Assembly (NCBI RefSeq): GCF_020616515.1
Contig: NZ_CP085135.1
Coordinates: forward strand, 3,472,001-3,536,000
Direction: 5' to 3'
Origin: Mesorhizobium sp. PAMC28654
GTDB taxonomy: Bacteria; Pseudomonadota; Alphaproteobacteria; Rhizobiales; Rhizobiaceae
Length of the DNA: 64,000 bases
Shown here piece by piece: positions 1 through 10,308 of this stretch (positions are counted from its first letter, which is position 1; the number at the start of each line of letters is the position of its first letter). The notes below the pieces were generated by a model. The model was not told the origin of the DNA and did no database searches. It was given only the letters and a program-made list of their open reading frames with translations. The position numbers and the translations under genes were made by a program.

Positions 1-403
1 GATTGATCGGGAAATCCAGATTGTCGAGCTGATCGGAGCCAGGACCAAGGCTCTCGCCGGCCTGCAGCTCAAGCAGTTTTTCCGGATCGATGCTGATCGA
101 ATCCGTCTCGACCGTCGCCGACGCGGCGATGGCGCCGGCAATAATCTCGCCCTGCGTCATCAGGCTTTCGACGCGGGCGTCGATCAGCCCGTCACGAAAT
201 GTGTTGAGGTAGAGAATGCCGATGACCAGGACGGCGAGACCGGCAAGGTTGAGGAAGAGGATGCGCCGCGTCAGGCTCGAAAAAATATGATGGCCGAGGA
301 AGCGACGCATCGGCACCGTAAGTTTCGACACGAATGACGGCATGATGCGCGACGGCCGCCTGGCAGCGCCCGCCGGTCTTGTTCGCTGTGCCTCCACTGC
401 CAT
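1..403 (-). CDS. chvG: Sensor histidine kinase ChvG/ExoS, N-terminal part (runs off left edge)
   Basis: Reading the minus strand from the ATG at 401-403 gives a basic, Arg/Pro-rich cytoplasmic start, then a hydrophobic helix (LFLNLAGLAVLVIGILYL) and the start of a periplasmic sensor region rich in acidic residues. This is the N-terminal layout of ChvG/ExoS kinases, which sense acid and envelope conditions and phosphorylate ChvI. The frame stays open to base 1, so the second membrane helix, HAMP, His-kinase and ATPase domains lie outside the window. It starts 61 nt after the chvI stop, as in other rhizobial chvI-chvG operons. The identity rests largely on that context. Confidence 0.85.
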   Translation of the reverse strand, partial: MAVEAQRTRPAGAARRPSRIMPSFVSKLTVPMRRFLGHHIFSSLTRRILFLNLAGLAVLVIGILYLNTFRDGLIDARVESLMTQGEIIAGAIAASATVETDSISIDPEKLLELQAGESLGPGSDQLDNLDFPIN

Positions 404-464
404 CGAATAGCAGGCCCTGCCTAATCTCTATTTCGATGCATATCGTCGTGCGGCATGCACCAAC

Positions 465-1166
465 TCATGCTTCGCGGAACCGGTATCCGACTCCGTAAAG
501 GGTTTCGATCATCTCGAAGTCGTCATCGACGGCCTTGAACTTCTTGCGCAGCCGCTTGATGTGGCTGTCGATGGTGCGGTCATCGACATAGACCTGCTCA
601 TCATAAGCCGAATCCATCAGCGCATCACGGCTTTTTACGACACCGGGACGCTGCGCCAGCGAATGCAGGATCAGGAATTCGGTGACGGTGAGCGTCACCG
701 GCTCACCTTTCCAGGTGCAGGTGTGACGCTCCTGGTCCATGACAAGCTGGCCACGCTCGAGCGAACGCGCCTGCTGGCTGGGCGCCTTGGCCGCAGCCTC
801 GCGAGCACTGGCACGGCGCAGCACGGCGCGCACCCGCTCGACCAGGAGACGCTGCGAAAAGGGTTTGCGGATAAAATCGTCGGCACCCATCTTGAGGCCG
901 AAAAGCTCGTCGATCTCATCATCCTTGGAAGTCAGGAAGATCACCGGCAGGTCGGATTTCTGGCGCATCCGGCGCAGCAATTCCATGCCGTCCATGCGCG
1001 GCATCTTAATGTCGAGGATGGCGAGATTCGGCGGGCGCGCGGCCAGCCCCTCCAGCGCCGACGCACCATCCGTGTAGGTTTCGACGCGATAGCCCTCGGA
1101 TTCGAGAGCGATCGACACCGACGTCAGAATGTTGCGGTCGTCATCGACAAGCGCGATTGTTGCCAT
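465..1166 (-). CDS. chvI: Two-component response regulator ChvI (OmpR family)
   Basis: A 233-residue protein with an N-terminal receiver domain (acidic pocket VDDD at residues 7-10, phosphoacceptor Asp52 in LDIKMP, KP near residue 102) and a C-terminal OmpR-type winged helix ending in YGVGYRF. ChvI with ChvG controls acid response, exopolysaccharide and symbiosis or virulence genes in rhizobia and agrobacteria. I chose the ATG at 1164-1166 because the protein then begins [10 protein letters not shown], the usual start. An in-frame upstream start at 1238 would add 24 unlikely residues. AGGGAGCC lies upstream as a Shine-Dalgarno sequence. It is divergent from pckA. Confidence 0.93.
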   Translation of the reverse strand: MATIALVDDDRNILTSVSIALESEGYRVETYTDGASALEGLAARPPNLAILDIKMPRMDGMELLRRMRQKSDLPVIFLTSKDDEIDELFGLKMGADDFIRKPFSQRLLVERVRAVLRRASAREAAAKAPSQQARSLERGQLVMDQERHTCTWKGEPVTLTVTEFLILHSLAQRPGVVKSRDALMDSAYDEQVYVDDRTIDSHIKRLRKKFKAVDDDFEMIETLYGVGYRFREA

Positions 1167-1366
1167 TTCAAGCGGCTCCCTCATGAGCTGTCCCTTCTTT
1201 CGTCGAGAAGGGGCTTTTGCAGGACAAATTAGGTACAAAATGTGGCATAGGCTTCAGCCGCTGTCACGAACGGCATGATGGCGACCACAAACGTACCTCG
1301 ACATGGATTGGACGAATAAACGCCGCCAATCCTTTGGGCAACCACCGGACTTTTTGCACATATAAA

Positions 1367-1398
1367 CGATTTAAACAACTTTCAAATTTTTTAAATCG
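1367..1398. promoter_or_regulatory. AT-rich inverted repeat in the chvI-pckA divergent intergenic region
   Basis: The 342 bp between chvI and pckA contain a 9-bp perfect inverted repeat, CGATTTAAA (1367-1375) and TTTAAATCG (1390-1398), spaced by 14 nt in an AT-rich stretch that contrasts with the surrounding GC-rich DNA. It could be a regulator binding site or promoter element for pckA, chvI or both. No clear -35/-10 pair was assigned, and no other gene is visible in this gap. Confidence 0.35.
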
Positions 1399-1508
1399 AT
1401 TAATGATTTGATATCATTCGGCTTTTCTGGTTCTGACCCTTCCAGCCCCGCGGCGGGCTGCCGGGAATTCACCGGCCACGATGCGGCAAATCGAAGAAGG
1501 GACACTTG

Positions 1509-3119
1509 ATGTCGGAAGCCGGCAAACGCAATTTAGCCTGCGCGATCGATCGGATCGGCCTGAAAACCACAGGCGTCGTGCGCTATAATTTCGGCGCGGC
1601 CGCGCTTTACGAGGAAGCGATCCGGCGCAACGAGGCCCGGCTGACCGCGCAGGGCGCGCTGATGGCCGAAACCGGCCAGCACACCGGCCGCTCGCCGAAG
1701 GACAAGTTTGTCGTGCGCGATGAGGCCACCGGCCCGCATGTGTGGTGGGACAACAACAAGTCGATTTCGCCGGCCCAGTTCGAAACGCTGCTCGCCGATT
1801 TTCGCGCCCACGCGGCGGACAAGGACCTCTATGTGCAGGATCTGGTCGGCGGCGCCGACGCGGAGCTGAAGCTGACGACAAGGGTCGTCACCGAACTGGC
1901 CTGGCATTCCCTGTTCATCCGCAATCTGCTGATCCGCCCGGAGGCCGCCGAGCTCGAGCATTTCGTGCCGGAGATGACGATCATCGACCTGCCGTCGTTC
2001 CGCGCCGACCCGGCCCGCCACGGCAGCCGGACCGAAACGATCATCGCCGTCGACCTTTCGCGCAAGATCGTGCTGATCGGCGGCACCTCCTATGCCGGCG
2101 AGATGAAGAAGTCGGTGTTCACCATGCTCAACTACCTGTTGCCGGCGAAGGGCGTGATGCCGATGCATTGCTCGGCCAATGAAGGCGACAAAGGCGACGC
2201 AGCCATCTTCTTCGGGCTTTCCGGGACCGGCAAGACGACGCTGTCGGCCGATCCGTCACGCACGCTGGTCGGTGACGACGAGCACGGCTGGGGGCCGCAC
2301 GGCATCTTCAACTTCGAAGGCGGCTGCTACGCCAAGACGATCAAGCTCTCGGCGGAAGCCGAGCCGGAAATCTTCGCCACGACGCAGCGTTTCGGCACGG
2401 TGCTGGAGAACGTGATCCTCGACGCCGACCGCGTGCCTGATTTCAATGACGGCCGGCTGACCGAAAACACGCGCTGCGCCTATCCGCTGGACTTCATCCC
2501 CAACGCCAGCAAGACCGGGCGCGCCCATCATCCCAAGAACATCATCATGCTGACCGCCGACGCCTTCGGCGTGATGCCGCCGATCGCGCGGCTGACCTCG
2601 GCGCAGGCGATGTACCATTTCCTTTCCGGCTACACGGCCAAGGTGGCCGGAACCGAAAAGGGCGTGACCGAGCCCGAAGCGACGTTCTCGACCTGCTTTG
2701 GCGCGCCGTTCATGCCGCGCCATCCCTCGGAATACGGCAATCTGCTGCGGGAGCTGATTGCCCGCCATGGCGCCGATTGCTGGCTGGTCAATACCGGCTG
2801 GACCGGCGGCGCCTACGGGACCGGCAGGCGCATGCCGATCAAGGCGACGCGGGCACTGCTCGCGGCGGCCCTCGACGGCTCGCTCAAGACGGCGGAATTC
2901 CGCACCGACGCCAATTTCGGTTTCGAAGTACCGACGGAAGTTCCCGGTGTCGATGGCGCGATCCTCGACCCGAGGTCGACCTGGGCCGACAAGGCAGCCT
3001 ACGACCGGCAAGCGGCAAGGCTGGTCGGCATGTTCACCGTCAATTTCGAAAAATTCGAAAGCCATGTCGATGCCGCCGTGCTGGGCGCCGCGCCTGGCAT
3101 GCGGGAAGTTGCCGAGTAA
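1509..3119 (+). CDS. pckA: Phosphoenolpyruvate carboxykinase (ATP)
   Basis: This 536-residue cytosolic enzyme converts oxaloacetate and ATP to PEP, CO2 and ADP, the first gluconeogenic step, needed by rhizobia growing on C4-dicarboxylates. Diagnostic motifs are [14 protein letters not shown] (about 191-204), the P-loop GLSGTGKTT (about 236-244) and the metal-binding DDEHGW that follows. Length is typical of the ATP-dependent family. Start is the ATG at 1509, preceded by GAAGAAGGGA; a TTG lies immediately before it. It is divergent from chvI, the usual rhizobial neighbourhood. Confidence 0.97.
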   Translation: MSEAGKRNLACAIDRIGLKTTGVVRYNFGAAALYEEAIRRNEARLTAQGALMAETGQHTGRSPKDKFVVRDEATGPHVWWDNNKSISPAQFETLLADFRAHAADKDLYVQDLVGGADAELKLTTRVVTELAWHSLFIRNLLIRPEAAELEHFVPEMTIIDLPSFRADPARHGSRTETIIAVDLSRKIVLIGGTSYAGEMKKSVFTMLNYLLPAKGVMPMHCSANEGDKGDAAIFFGLSGTGKTTLSADPSRTLVGDDEHGWGPHGIFNFEGGCYAKTIKLSAEAEPEIFATTQRFGTVLENVILDADRVPDFNDGRLTENTRCAYPLDFIPNASKTGRAHHPKNIIMLTADAFGVMPPIARLTSAQAMYHFLSGYTAKVAGTEKGVTEPEATFSTCFGAPFMPRHPSEYGNLLRELIARHGADCWLVNTGWTGGAYGTGRRMPIKATRALLAAALDGSLKTAEFRTDANFGFEVPTEVPGVDGAILDPRSTWADKAAYDRQAARLVGMFTVNFEKFESHVDAAVLGAAPGMREVAE

Positions 3120-3148
3120 CGATCCCCCGGCAGTCCGAGGTTCACAGC

Positions 3149-3180
3149 AAGGCCCGGTTTCGATCGGGCCTTTTCTTTTT
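3149..3180 (+). terminator. Rho-independent terminator of pckA
   Basis: An 8-bp perfect stem, AAGGCCCG (3149-3156) with CGGGCCTT (3165-3172), 8-nt loop, runs into a T-rich tract TTTTCTTTTT. It lies 30 nt after the pckA stop and ends before arfB. Confidence 0.88.
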
Positions 3181-3205
3181 CCAGCCGCCGCGCCATGACT
3201 GCATC

Positions 3206-3643
<438 letters not shown>

Positions 3644-3724
3644 GCGAGGCTTTTCGGCTCGTCGCTCGCTCATCTTCATGGCATCCTTGGTTCTCGCACC
3701 ACCAATCGGACCGTCGTTCAGACC

Positions 3725-4342
3725 ATGCTCGTCCTGCCCAAAGGCGTCCGCCATATGCCCGGCTACTTGTCGCGTGTCGCGCAGGAGGCGCTTGTGGAGG
3801 ATGTGAGACGGGTCGTGCAGGAAGCGCCCTTGTTCGTGCCGGCGATGCCGCGCACCGGCAAGGAGATGAGCGTGCGCATGACCAATTGTGGTCCGCTCGG
3901 CTGGGTCACGGACAAGGAACGCGGCTATCGCTACCAGCCGACGCACCCGCTGACCGGGTCGCCCTGGCCGTCGATCCCCGAGGCTCTGCTGGAACTGTGG
4001 CGGCAAGTGTCTGGTTATCCGCATGCACCCGAGGCGTGCCTGGTCAATTTCTACACCGGAGACGCCAGGATGGGACTGCACCAGGACCGCGACGAGAGTG
4101 ACCTTTCCGCGCCTGTCGTCTCGGTTTCGCTGGGAGACGACTGCCTGTTCCGGGTCGGCCAGACGACGCGCGAAGGGGCTACCCGGTCGTTCAGGCTGAA
4201 GAGCGGCGATGTCGTGGTGCTCGGCGGTGAGGGCCGCCTCTGCTTCCACGGCGTCGACCGCATCTATCCATCGACTTCCGCCTTGCTGAAGCATGGCGGG
4301 CGGATCAATCTGACGCTGCGGCGGGTGACGCTACCTGCTTGA
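3725..4342 (+). CDS. alkB: Alpha-ketoglutarate-dependent alkylated-DNA dioxygenase AlkB
   Basis: A 205-residue Fe(II)/2-oxoglutarate dioxygenase that oxidatively removes methyl groups such as 1-methyladenine and 3-methylcytosine from DNA or RNA. The iron facial triad is visible: His119 and Asp121 (LHQDRD) and His175 (CFHGVDR). The 2-oxoglutarate-binding Arg pattern RINLTLRR (193-200) follows. NFYTGDARMGLHQD is the AlkB form of the NYYxxxxxxxxHxD signature. Single gene after arfB with its own 81-nt spacer; no LexA or Ada box was recognised. Confidence 0.93.
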   Translation: MLVLPKGVRHMPGYLSRVAQEALVEDVRRVVQEAPLFVPAMPRTGKEMSVRMTNCGPLGWVTDKERGYRYQPTHPLTGSPWPSIPEALLELWRQVSGYPHAPEACLVNFYTGDARMGLHQDRDESDLSAPVVSVSLGDDCLFRVGQTTREGATRSFRLKSGDVVVLGGEGRLCFHGVDRIYPSTSALLKHGGRINLTLRRVTLPA

Positions 4343-4458
4343 AAGAGGCTGTCCTTGACCCCGATCAGAGCTTCCGGAACGCAAAATGCTCAACAAGATG
4401 GGCCACCGCTTTCGCGCAGCTCGAAACGGGCACGATCAGGCGCGGCCAACCAGCGATA

Positions 4459-5148
4459 TCAGGCGCGCGCGCTGCAGGCATATTGAGCCCCGAATGGTAA
4501 CTTCGAAAAATGCCGCTCGATCGTGCGTAGCGCGGGATGCTCGAAGGGAAACAGCAGGAAATGCTCCCTGGCTATGTCCGAAAAGCCCTGGGATCGAAAA
4601 AGACTCTCGGCCGCACCGGGCCTGATCAGCACGGCATCGGCATCGAACGGACACCGCAACACGGCAAGGCGCGTCATCGGATTGAACGGGTTATGTTCGA
4701 TTACGCAGGCAATTCCATTTGGCCGCAGGATCCGCTTCATCTCCGAGAAGAAGGCCGGCCAACCGGCAGGCGGCACGTGGTGGACCACGCAGATGGCGAA
4801 TGCGAGATCAAAGCTGGCGTCTGCGTAAGGGAGTTTTGGCCCTTCGTAAGCGGAATAATCGACCCAGGAATTGTCCTGCCGTGCCCGCGTGATTGATTCA
4901 CTCGAAACGTCGCACCCACTGAGTTTTGGAAGAAATTGCTTCAGAAAGGGATGAAGCGCGCCCACGCCGCAGCCGACATCAAGAGCACGGACGGGCCTCT
5001 CGCCGCAAAGCCCGCGCTCGTTGATCAGGCGTGCGAGCAGGTCTGCCTTGGCTTTCAGGAAGAAATCATGTTTCAGCCCGGAAAAGCGGATCGAATCCTG
5101 TACCGCATCATTGTACGTCGACTTGTAGGCGTCGAAGAGGTTTGCCAT
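4459..5148 (-). CDS. SAM-dependent methyltransferase, class I
   Basis: A 229-residue protein with the SAM motif I LDVGCGVGALHP (about residue 55), an acidic motif II and post-motif FAICVVHHVPPAGW, as in Methyltransf_11/UbiE-type enzymes. The substrate is unknown. The start ATG at 5146-5148 overlaps the TGA of the upstream glycosyltransferase by one base (TGATG), so the two are translationally coupled. The pairing suggests modification of a lipid-linked or surface glycan, an inference from context only. A TTG just upstream is an alternative start. Confidence 0.75.
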   Translation of the reverse strand: MANLFDAYKSTYNDAVQDSIRFSGLKHDFFLKAKADLLARLINERGLCGERPVRALDVGCGVGALHPFLKQFLPKLSGCDVSSESITRARQDNSWVDYSAYEGPKLPYADASFDLAFAICVVHHVPPAGWPAFFSEMKRILRPNGIACVIEHNPFNPMTRLAVLRCPFDADAVLIRPGAAESLFRSQGFSDIAREHFLLFPFEHPALRTIERHFSKLPFGAQYACSARA

Positions 5149-6215
5149 CAACCGAACTTCCTTTGCTCATTGATGGCCTTTGCCGTTTCTTCACTTAAGC
5201 GCCCGGCATGAGCTGCTATCGTCTCTTCGAAGCCGGTCAACCGATCGACGACGTATAGCGGCCGCCGCTTCACTTCGGCATGAATACCGCCGACATAGAG
5301 GCCGATCACTCCGGTCATGAAAAGATTGATGCCCGAGAAGAAGGAGACAATGACGACTGTCGAAGCCCAGCCGTGAACAACGCCGGCATCGAACAGCCAG
5401 GCAAATACGGCGAAAACCCCAAGGCAGGCAGCCATGCCAGAAATCGCCAAACCGCCCCAAAGTGCGATGCGCAGCGGTTTTTCGGAGAAGCTTACGATGC
5501 CATGGACGGCGAGCCGCAACATCTTCCAGAAGGGGTATTTGGTCTCGCCCGCAGCACGTGCCGGCCGCTCGAACAGAACGGCTGTCTGCTTGAAACCCAT
5601 CCAACCAAACATGCCGCGCACGAAGCGGTCGCGTTCCGGCATGCGCTTGAACGTCTCCAGGGCCTTGCGACCAACAAGACGAAAATCGCCGACGTCGCGC
5701 GGGATGGCTACCAAGGTCATTTTTTCCAGAAACCGGTAAAACAGGTTCGCCGTCAAGCGCTTGAACAGCGTCTCACCGTCCCGCCTGATCCGGCGGGCGT
5801 AGACGATCTCATATCCTTCCTTCCACTTGGCGATCAGGTCGAGCACGACTTCAGGCGGGTCCTGCAGGTCGGCGTCCATGACGATGACGGCTTCGCCGGC
5901 AGCGGCATCCATGCCAGCTGAAATCGCGATCTGGTGGCCGAAATTGCGCGACAATTCAATCAGCTTGAAGCGTGGTTCCTGGGCTGCCATTCCACGCAGG
6001 TAGATGACGCTGGTGTCGCTGCTGCCGTCGTCGACAAAGATGGCCTCGGCGTTGGCGTCCAGCGCGTCGAGCAGCATGGTGATGCGCCGAATGAGCAGCG
6101 GAAGGACTGCTTCCTCGTTGAAAATCGGAATAACCAAAGAATAGACCGCGCGTTCGCGACTTGCGGCATTGTTCGCATTGAACACAGGCTGCTCCCGACA
6201 CCCGCTAAATTGCAT
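5148..6215 (-). CDS. Family 2 glycosyltransferase with C-terminal membrane helices (GtrB/DPM1-like)
   Basis: A 355-residue inner-membrane enzyme. The N-terminal GT-A domain shows SLVIPIFNEEAVLP, IFVDDGSSD and the DXD-type VMDADLQDPPE motif of GtrB/ArnC/dolichol-phosphate sugar synthases. Two hydrophobic helices near residues 240-310 anchor it (around LWGGLAISGMAACLGVF and NLFMTGVIGLYVGG). Such enzymes move a sugar from a nucleotide donor to undecaprenyl phosphate. It is co-directional with and 43 nt after coaA and overlaps the methyltransferase by one base. Its role in a specific polysaccharide cannot be told from sequence. Confidence 0.85.
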   Translation of the reverse strand: MQFSGCREQPVFNANNAASRERAVYSLVIPIFNEEAVLPLLIRRITMLLDALDANAEAIFVDDGSSDTSVIYLRGMAAQEPRFKLIELSRNFGHQIAISAGMDAAAGEAVIVMDADLQDPPEVVLDLIAKWKEGYEIVYARRIRRDGETLFKRLTANLFYRFLEKMTLVAIPRDVGDFRLVGRKALETFKRMPERDRFVRGMFGWMGFKQTAVLFERPARAAGETKYPFWKMLRLAVHGIVSFSEKPLRIALWGGLAISGMAACLGVFAVFAWLFDAGVVHGWASTVVIVSFFSGINLFMTGVIGLYVGGIHAEVKRRPLYVVDRLTGFEETIAAHAGRLSEETAKAINEQRKFG

Positions 6216-6258
6216 CGGAGACTAGTCCGGATTGCCTAAGGTGCCGTTAACCGCGTTG

Positions 6259-7218
6259 TTACAACTTCCTGAGCGCCACTTCCTCGACCAGATGGTCGGC
6301 GCCCTTACGCAGGATGAGATCGGCGCGGGCGCGCGTCGGCAGGATGTTCTCGCGCAGGTTCTTCAGGTTGATGTTGGTCCACAGGCCTTCGGCGATGGCG
6401 CGCGCCGAATCCTCCGACAGCTGCGAGTAGCGATGGAAGAAGGAGTCCGGATTGCGGAAGGCGGTTTCGCGCAGCCGCATGAAGCGGGCAATGTACCAGT
6501 GATGGATCAGATCCTCGTCGGCGTCGATATAAATGGCGAAATCGAAGAAGTCCGACAGGAAAGGCACAATCTTGCCGTCCTGAGGCAGCTTGCCGGGCTG
6601 CAGCACATTGATGCCTTCGAAGATCAGGATGTCGGGTCGGTCGATGGTGACGAACTCGCCGGGAATGACGTCATAGGTCAAGTGCGAATAGACGGGAGCG
6701 CGGATATTGCGCTGCGCCGACTTGATGCCTGACAGGAAACGCAGCAGCGCGCCGACGTCATAGCTGTCGGGAAAACCCTTGCGTTCCATCAGATTGTCGC
6801 GGCGCAGTACCTCGTTGGGAAGCAGGAAGCCGTCGGTGGTGATGAGATCGACCTTGGGGCTCGACGGCCAGCGCGCCAGCAATTCCTTGAGCACGCGCGC
6901 CGTGGTCGACTTGCCGACCGCGACGGAACCGGCAATGCCGATGATGAACGGCGTCTTGACGATATCGATGGCGTTGAAGAAGGCCTGGCGCTGCCGGAAC
7001 AGAAGCTGGCTCGCCTCGACATGGGCGGACAGGAGCCGCGACAGCGACAGATAGATGCGCTTGACCTCCTCGAGGTCGACAGGGTCGTTGAGCGACCGCA
7101 AGCGGCGGAACTCGTCCTCGCTCAACGTCAGCGGCGTGTCGGCGCGGAAGTGCGACCACTGCTCGGCCGAGAAGAAACGAAAGGGCGAATATTTCTCGGT
7201 GGGAGCGAGCTGGTCCAT
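6259..7218 (-). CDS. coaA: Pantothenate kinase, type I
   Basis: A 319-residue kinase that phosphorylates pantothenate, the first committed step of CoA synthesis. The P-loop GSVAVGKS lies at about residues 97-104 within [17 protein letters not shown]. The early segment [12 protein letters not shown] and the later [11 protein letters not shown] and FMRLRETAF motifs are typical of bacterial CoaA. It sits at the 3' end of the his operon, 21 nt after hisE, an arrangement conserved in Rhizobiales. Confidence 0.96.
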   Translation of the reverse strand: MDQLAPTEKYSPFRFFSAEQWSHFRADTPLTLSEDEFRRLRSLNDPVDLEEVKRIYLSLSRLLSAHVEASQLLFRQRQAFFNAIDIVKTPFIIGIAGSVAVGKSTTARVLKELLARWPSSPKVDLITTDGFLLPNEVLRRDNLMERKGFPDSYDVGALLRFLSGIKSAQRNIRAPVYSHLTYDVIPGEFVTIDRPDILIFEGINVLQPGKLPQDGKIVPFLSDFFDFAIYIDADEDLIHHWYIARFMRLRETAFRNPDSFFHRYSQLSEDSARAIAEGLWTNINLKNLRENILPTRARADLILRKGADHLVEEVALRKL

Positions 7219-7239
7219 CGAGTCTTCTACCTCCCGCGA

Positions 7240-7572
7240 TCAGCCCTGCGGCCGGGATGCCTTTTCGGCGATGCCAGAACGGCCCGTGCGGGCTTCAAGC
7301 TCCTTGAGCACATCGCTCAACGGAACGCCCGCAATGCCGAGAACGACGAGCCAATGATATATGAGATCGGCGCTTTCCGAAACGAGGCCCTGCTTGTCGC
7401 CCTTGACGGCGGCAATCACGGTCTCGACCGCCTCTTCACCGAGCTTCTGCGCCGCCTTGTCGATGCCGCGCGCGAACAGCTTTGCCGTCCATGAATCCGG
7501 GTCACCGGAATGCGCGCGTTCCCGGACGATTTTTTCAAGATCGGAGAGCGAAAACTCGGTCATAGCCGCCAT
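7240..7572 (-). CDS. hisE: Phosphoribosyl-ATP pyrophosphatase HisE
   Basis: A 110-residue MazG-fold enzyme that hydrolyses PR-ATP to PR-AMP, the second step of histidine synthesis. Family motifs are [21 protein letters not shown] and the metal-binding EAVETVIAA and [11 protein letters not shown] helices. Two starts are possible, ATG at 7572 or three codons later at 7563 ([10 protein letters not shown]); neither has a strong Shine-Dalgarno sequence. It is separated from hisF by a palindromic repeat element and followed 21 nt later by coaA. Confidence 0.95.
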   Translation of the reverse strand: MAAMTEFSLSDLEKIVRERAHSGDPDSWTAKLFARGIDKAAQKLGEEAVETVIAAVKGDKQGLVSESADLIYHWLVVLGIAGVPLSDVLKELEARTGRSGIAEKASRPQG

Positions 7573-7583
7573 CTATCTGCTTG

Positions 7584-7638
7584 TTTAAGCATGATCTTTT
7601 CCGAAAACCGGTTCCCACTTTCCGGGGTCATGCTTTAA
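7584..7638. repeat. Palindromic intergenic repeat, copy 1
   Basis: Imperfect palindrome with outer arms AAGCATGATC and GGGTCATGCTT and an inner TTTCCGAAAACCGG core with GTTCCCACTT. Related copies occur in this window at 12841, 16503, 17421, 30026 and 38995. It fills the hisF-hisE gap, and its right arm contains the hisF stop codon (7635-7637). Likely a folded RNA or processing element within the operon; function unknown. Confidence 0.8.
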
Positions 7639-8426
7639 GACCGATTACCAAGGGAGTCCAGCCGCATCGGCAGACCGGCCTCGGCCATATGCGCCTTGGC
7701 CTGCGCTATGGTGTAGGTGCCGAAATGGAAGATGGAAGCCGCCAGAACCGCGCCGGCATGGCCATCGCGGATGCCTTCGACCATGTGGTCGAGTGTACCG
7801 ACGCCGCCGGACGCGATGACCGGCGCGCGCACCGCATCGGCGACCGCACGGGTCAGCGCAATGTCGTAGCCGGCCTTGGTGCCGTCGCGGTCCATCGACG
7901 TCAAAAGGATTTCGCCGGCGCCGCGATCGACCATCTGGCGCGCGAATTCGATCGCATCGATGCCGGTCTTCTCCCGCCCGCCATGGGTGAAAATCTCCCA
8001 GCGGTCGGCCTCGCCGGTGCCGGAGACTTTCTTGGCGTCGATGGCAACGACGATGCACTGGTTGCCGAACTTGTCGGCGGCTTCAGCGACGAAATCCGGG
8101 TTCTTCACCGCCGCCGTGTTGATCGACACCTTGTCGGCGCCGGCCAGCAGCAGCTTCCTGATATCGGCGATCTGGCGCACGCCGCCACCGACGGTCAGCG
8201 GCATGAAGCATTGTTCCGCCGTGCGGGCGATGACATCGAAGATGGTTTCGCGATTGTCCGACGAAGCGGTGATGTCGAGAAAGCAAAGCTCATCGGCGCC
8301 GGCGGCGTCATAGGCCTTGGCCGCTTCCACGGGATCACCGGCATCGATCAGGTCGACGAAATTGACGCCCTTGACGACGCGACCATTCTTGACGTCGAGA
8401 CAGGGAATAACGCGAGCCTTCAGCAT
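7635..8426 (-). CDS. hisF: Imidazole glycerol phosphate synthase, cyclase subunit HisF
   Basis: A (beta/alpha)8-barrel subunit of 263 residues that uses ammonia delivered by HisH to convert PRFAR to imidazole glycerol phosphate and AICAR. The start [22 protein letters not shown] holds the catalytic Asp of strand 1, and the second catalytic Asp is in [12 protein letters not shown] chose the ATG at 8424-8426, which overlaps the upstream TGA by one base (TGATG); a GTG one codon earlier is possible. The stop codon lies inside the palindromic repeat that follows. Confidence 0.96.
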   Translation of the reverse strand: MLKARVIPCLDVKNGRVVKGVNFVDLIDAGDPVEAAKAYDAAGADELCFLDITASSDNRETIFDVIARTAEQCFMPLTVGGGVRQIADIRKLLLAGADKVSINTAAVKNPDFVAEAADKFGNQCIVVAIDAKKVSGTGEADRWEIFTHGGREKTGIDAIEFARQMVDRGAGEILLTSMDRDGTKAGYDIALTRAVADAVRAPVIASGGVGTLDHMVEGIRDGHAGAVLAASIFHFGTYTIAQAKAHMAEAGLPMRLDSLGNRS

Positions 8427-9262
8427 CACCTGGCCTCTATGGTCGTGAGCAGATCGTTCAGCAGCTGACCGACCAGCGGCGGAACATCCGCCTGCGCGTC
8501 GAATGCCGGATCATAGGCGGAGATGGTGATGCCAACCAGCGGCACCGAAAGCGCCATGCTGCAAGCCGCCTGGCGCAACTGTTCCGGAGCGGGGCCGCCG
8601 GGATCAGCGTAACGGTTGGCCTGGAGTTTCTCGGGATCATGGACATCGAGGTCGATATGCATATGCACTCGCTTCGCCCCGGCGCTCTTCAGCCTTTCAG
8701 CCGAACTTGCCGCATTCGGGCATTCCGTCCGGATGATGGGCAAGCTCTCCAGCAACTGCGTTTCCGCTGGATCGAGGTCGCGCGCATTAAGGAGCACGCA
8801 GCGCGAGGGATCGATCGGCTGGAAGCCGGGAACGGCCTTGGCCATCGGCCCCCAGCACAGTCCCAGAACCGTTGCCAGCGCCATGCCGTCGAGAAAGCCG
8901 GTTGTGGATGTCTCGGGCGTGTTGAGGTCGCCATGCTGGTCGGCCCAGATGATCGCGTCCGCGCCTTCGCCCGCCACCGCGCCGGCTGATGTCAGGCAAT
9001 TTCCAGCGAGAACGATGGGAAACCGCCCTCTGTCGCGGGCAATACGGACTTCGCCCGACACGGCATTGCAAACCGCGAAGCCAGTGGCGATCTCGCGCTC
9101 CTGCCCATCGCCCAACCTGCCGATATCCCCGACGGAAACCTCGTGTCCGGCAAGTGTCAAGGCTTCGACGAGCCCGCCGGCGATGAGCGCATCCGGACCC
9201 TGACCACAGCCGCCGTGAAAGTGGCCGCTGTCATACGACGCCAGGATAATCGAGATTTTCAC
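8426..9262 (-). CDS. Arginase/agmatinase-family ureohydrolase embedded in the his operon
   Basis: A 278-residue protein with the ureohydrolase metal motifs: HGGCGQGP near the start, [11 protein letters not shown] (canonical DAHxD with Gln for Ala) and HIDLDVHDP (canonical SxDxDxxDP with His for Ser). The family hydrolyses arginine, agmatine, formiminoglutamate or related guanidino/formimino compounds with two Mn ions. It overlaps hisA by 4 nt and hisF by 1 nt, so it is cotranslated with histidine synthesis enzymes. The substrate is unknown. Formiminoglutamate would connect it to histidine degradation, but nothing here proves that. Confidence 0.82.
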   Translation of the reverse strand: MKISIILASYDSGHFHGGCGQGPDALIAGGLVEALTLAGHEVSVGDIGRLGDGQEREIATGFAVCNAVSGEVRIARDRGRFPIVLAGNCLTSAGAVAGEGADAIIWADQHGDLNTPETSTTGFLDGMALATVLGLCWGPMAKAVPGFQPIDPSRCVLLNARDLDPAETQLLESLPIIRTECPNAASSAERLKSAGAKRVHMHIDLDVHDPEKLQANRYADPGGPAPEQLRQAACSMALSVPLVGITISAYDPAFDAQADVPPLVGQLLNDLLTTIEAR

Positions 9263-10008
9263 GCTGTCGTCTCCGCTACTGGCCTGCCACGCAGGATCGC
9301 CAGCGCCTCGGCCGGGTCGATGCGTCCGTCGTAGAGCGCGCGGCCGGAGATCGCGCCTTCGAGCTTTTGGGCATCGGGCATGGTCATGCGCACGATGTCG
9401 GCGATCGAAGCGAGGCCGCCGGAAGCGATGACCGGGATCGACACCGCCTCGGCGAGATCGATGGTGGCGTCCCAGTTGATGCCCGTCAGCACGCCATCGC
9501 GATCGATGTCGGTGTAGATGATTGCGGCGACGCCGGCGCCCTCGAATTTCTTCGCCAGTTCGATGACGCCGAGGCTCGACACCTCGGCCCAGCCCTCGAC
9601 CGCCACCTTGCCGCCCTTGGCGTCAATGCCGACGGCGACCTTGCCGGGAAATGCCTTGCAGGCCTGTTTGACCAGGTCGGGATCGCGCACCGCGACAGTG
9701 CCGAGTATGACGCGCGCAAGGCCGCGATCGAGCCAGTCCTCGATTTGCGGCAGAGTGCGGATGCCGCCACCAAGCTGTACCGGATTCTTCGTCGCCTTGA
9801 GGATGGCGCCGACCGCCGCGCTGTTGACGCTCTGGCCCTGGAACGCGCCGTTGAGATCGACGACATGCAGCCACTCGAAGCCCTGCTCCTCGAAGGCCTT
9901 GGCCTGAGCTGCCGGATCGTCATTGTAGATCGTCGCGGTCGCCATATCGCCGTGCTTCAGCCGCACGCACTGGCCGTCCTTGAGGTCTATCGCTGGAAAA
10001 AGGATCAT
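9259..10008 (-). CDS. hisA: ProFAR isomerase HisA
   Basis: A 249-residue (beta/alpha)8-barrel isomerase that opens the ribose ring of ProFAR in histidine synthesis. It begins [17 protein letters not shown] with the catalytic Asp in strand 1, and the second catalytic Asp lies in [15 protein letters not shown] chose the ATG at 10006-10008, giving the usual [10 protein letters not shown] start; the frame is open for 87 more codons upstream, which overlap the DUF1330 gene and are not coding. The stop overlaps the arginase-like gene by 4 nt. Confidence 0.96.
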   Translation of the reverse strand: MILFPAIDLKDGQCVRLKHGDMATATIYNDDPAAQAKAFEEQGFEWLHVVDLNGAFQGQSVNSAAVGAILKATKNPVQLGGGIRTLPQIEDWLDRGLARVILGTVAVRDPDLVKQACKAFPGKVAVGIDAKGGKVAVEGWAEVSSLGVIELAKKFEGAGVAAIIYTDIDRDGVLTGINWDATIDLAEAVSIPVIASGGLASIADIVRMTMPDAQKLEGAISGRALYDGRIDPAEALAILRGRPVAETTA

Positions 10009-10012
10009 CCGT

Positions 10013-10303
10013 TCAGGCACCCTCGACGATGACGAAATGGCCGGTCGAGGCGACAAGCCGGAATTTCGAGGCCTGCTGGTATTCGGGCGAATGGTAGCAC
10101 TCGACCGCCTTGTCGTAGGATTCGAACTCGACCAGCACGTGGCGATTGCCGGTCGGTCCTTCCGGATTCTCATGGCGGCCGGCCCGCACGGCAAACTTGG
10201 CGCCATACTTCGCAAACGGTACGGCATTGGCCTCGATGTACTGCTTGTAGACCTCGGGATCGCGGACATCGATCATTGCCATCCAATAGCCCCTCTTGCT
10301 CAT
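10013..10303 (-). CDS. DUF1330 family small protein
   Basis: A 96-residue alpha/beta protein of the DUF1330 (dimeric alpha-beta barrel) type: [19 protein letters not shown] at the N-terminus, a central [21 protein letters not shown] and a terminal FVIVEGA. The family is uncharacterised and its ferredoxin-like fold resembles small monooxygenases and stress proteins. It lies 5 nt after hisH and 4 nt before hisA, so it is part of the his operon. No function in histidine synthesis is known to me. Confidence 0.88.
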   Translation of the reverse strand: MSKRGYWMAMIDVRDPEVYKQYIEANAVPFAKYGAKFAVRAGRHENPEGPTGNRHVLVEFESYDKAVECYHSPEYQQASKFRLVASTGHFVIVEGA

Positions 10304-10308
10304 GGTCC

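Noticed and set aside
1217..1411. 64-codon frame in the chvI-pckA intergenic region
   Set aside because: Runs through the AT-rich regulatory stretch with no ribosome binding site or recognisable sequence.
4386..4625. 79-codon plus-strand frame overlapping the end of the methyltransferase gene
   Set aside because: Overlaps a motif-supported gene on the other strand and shows no domain.
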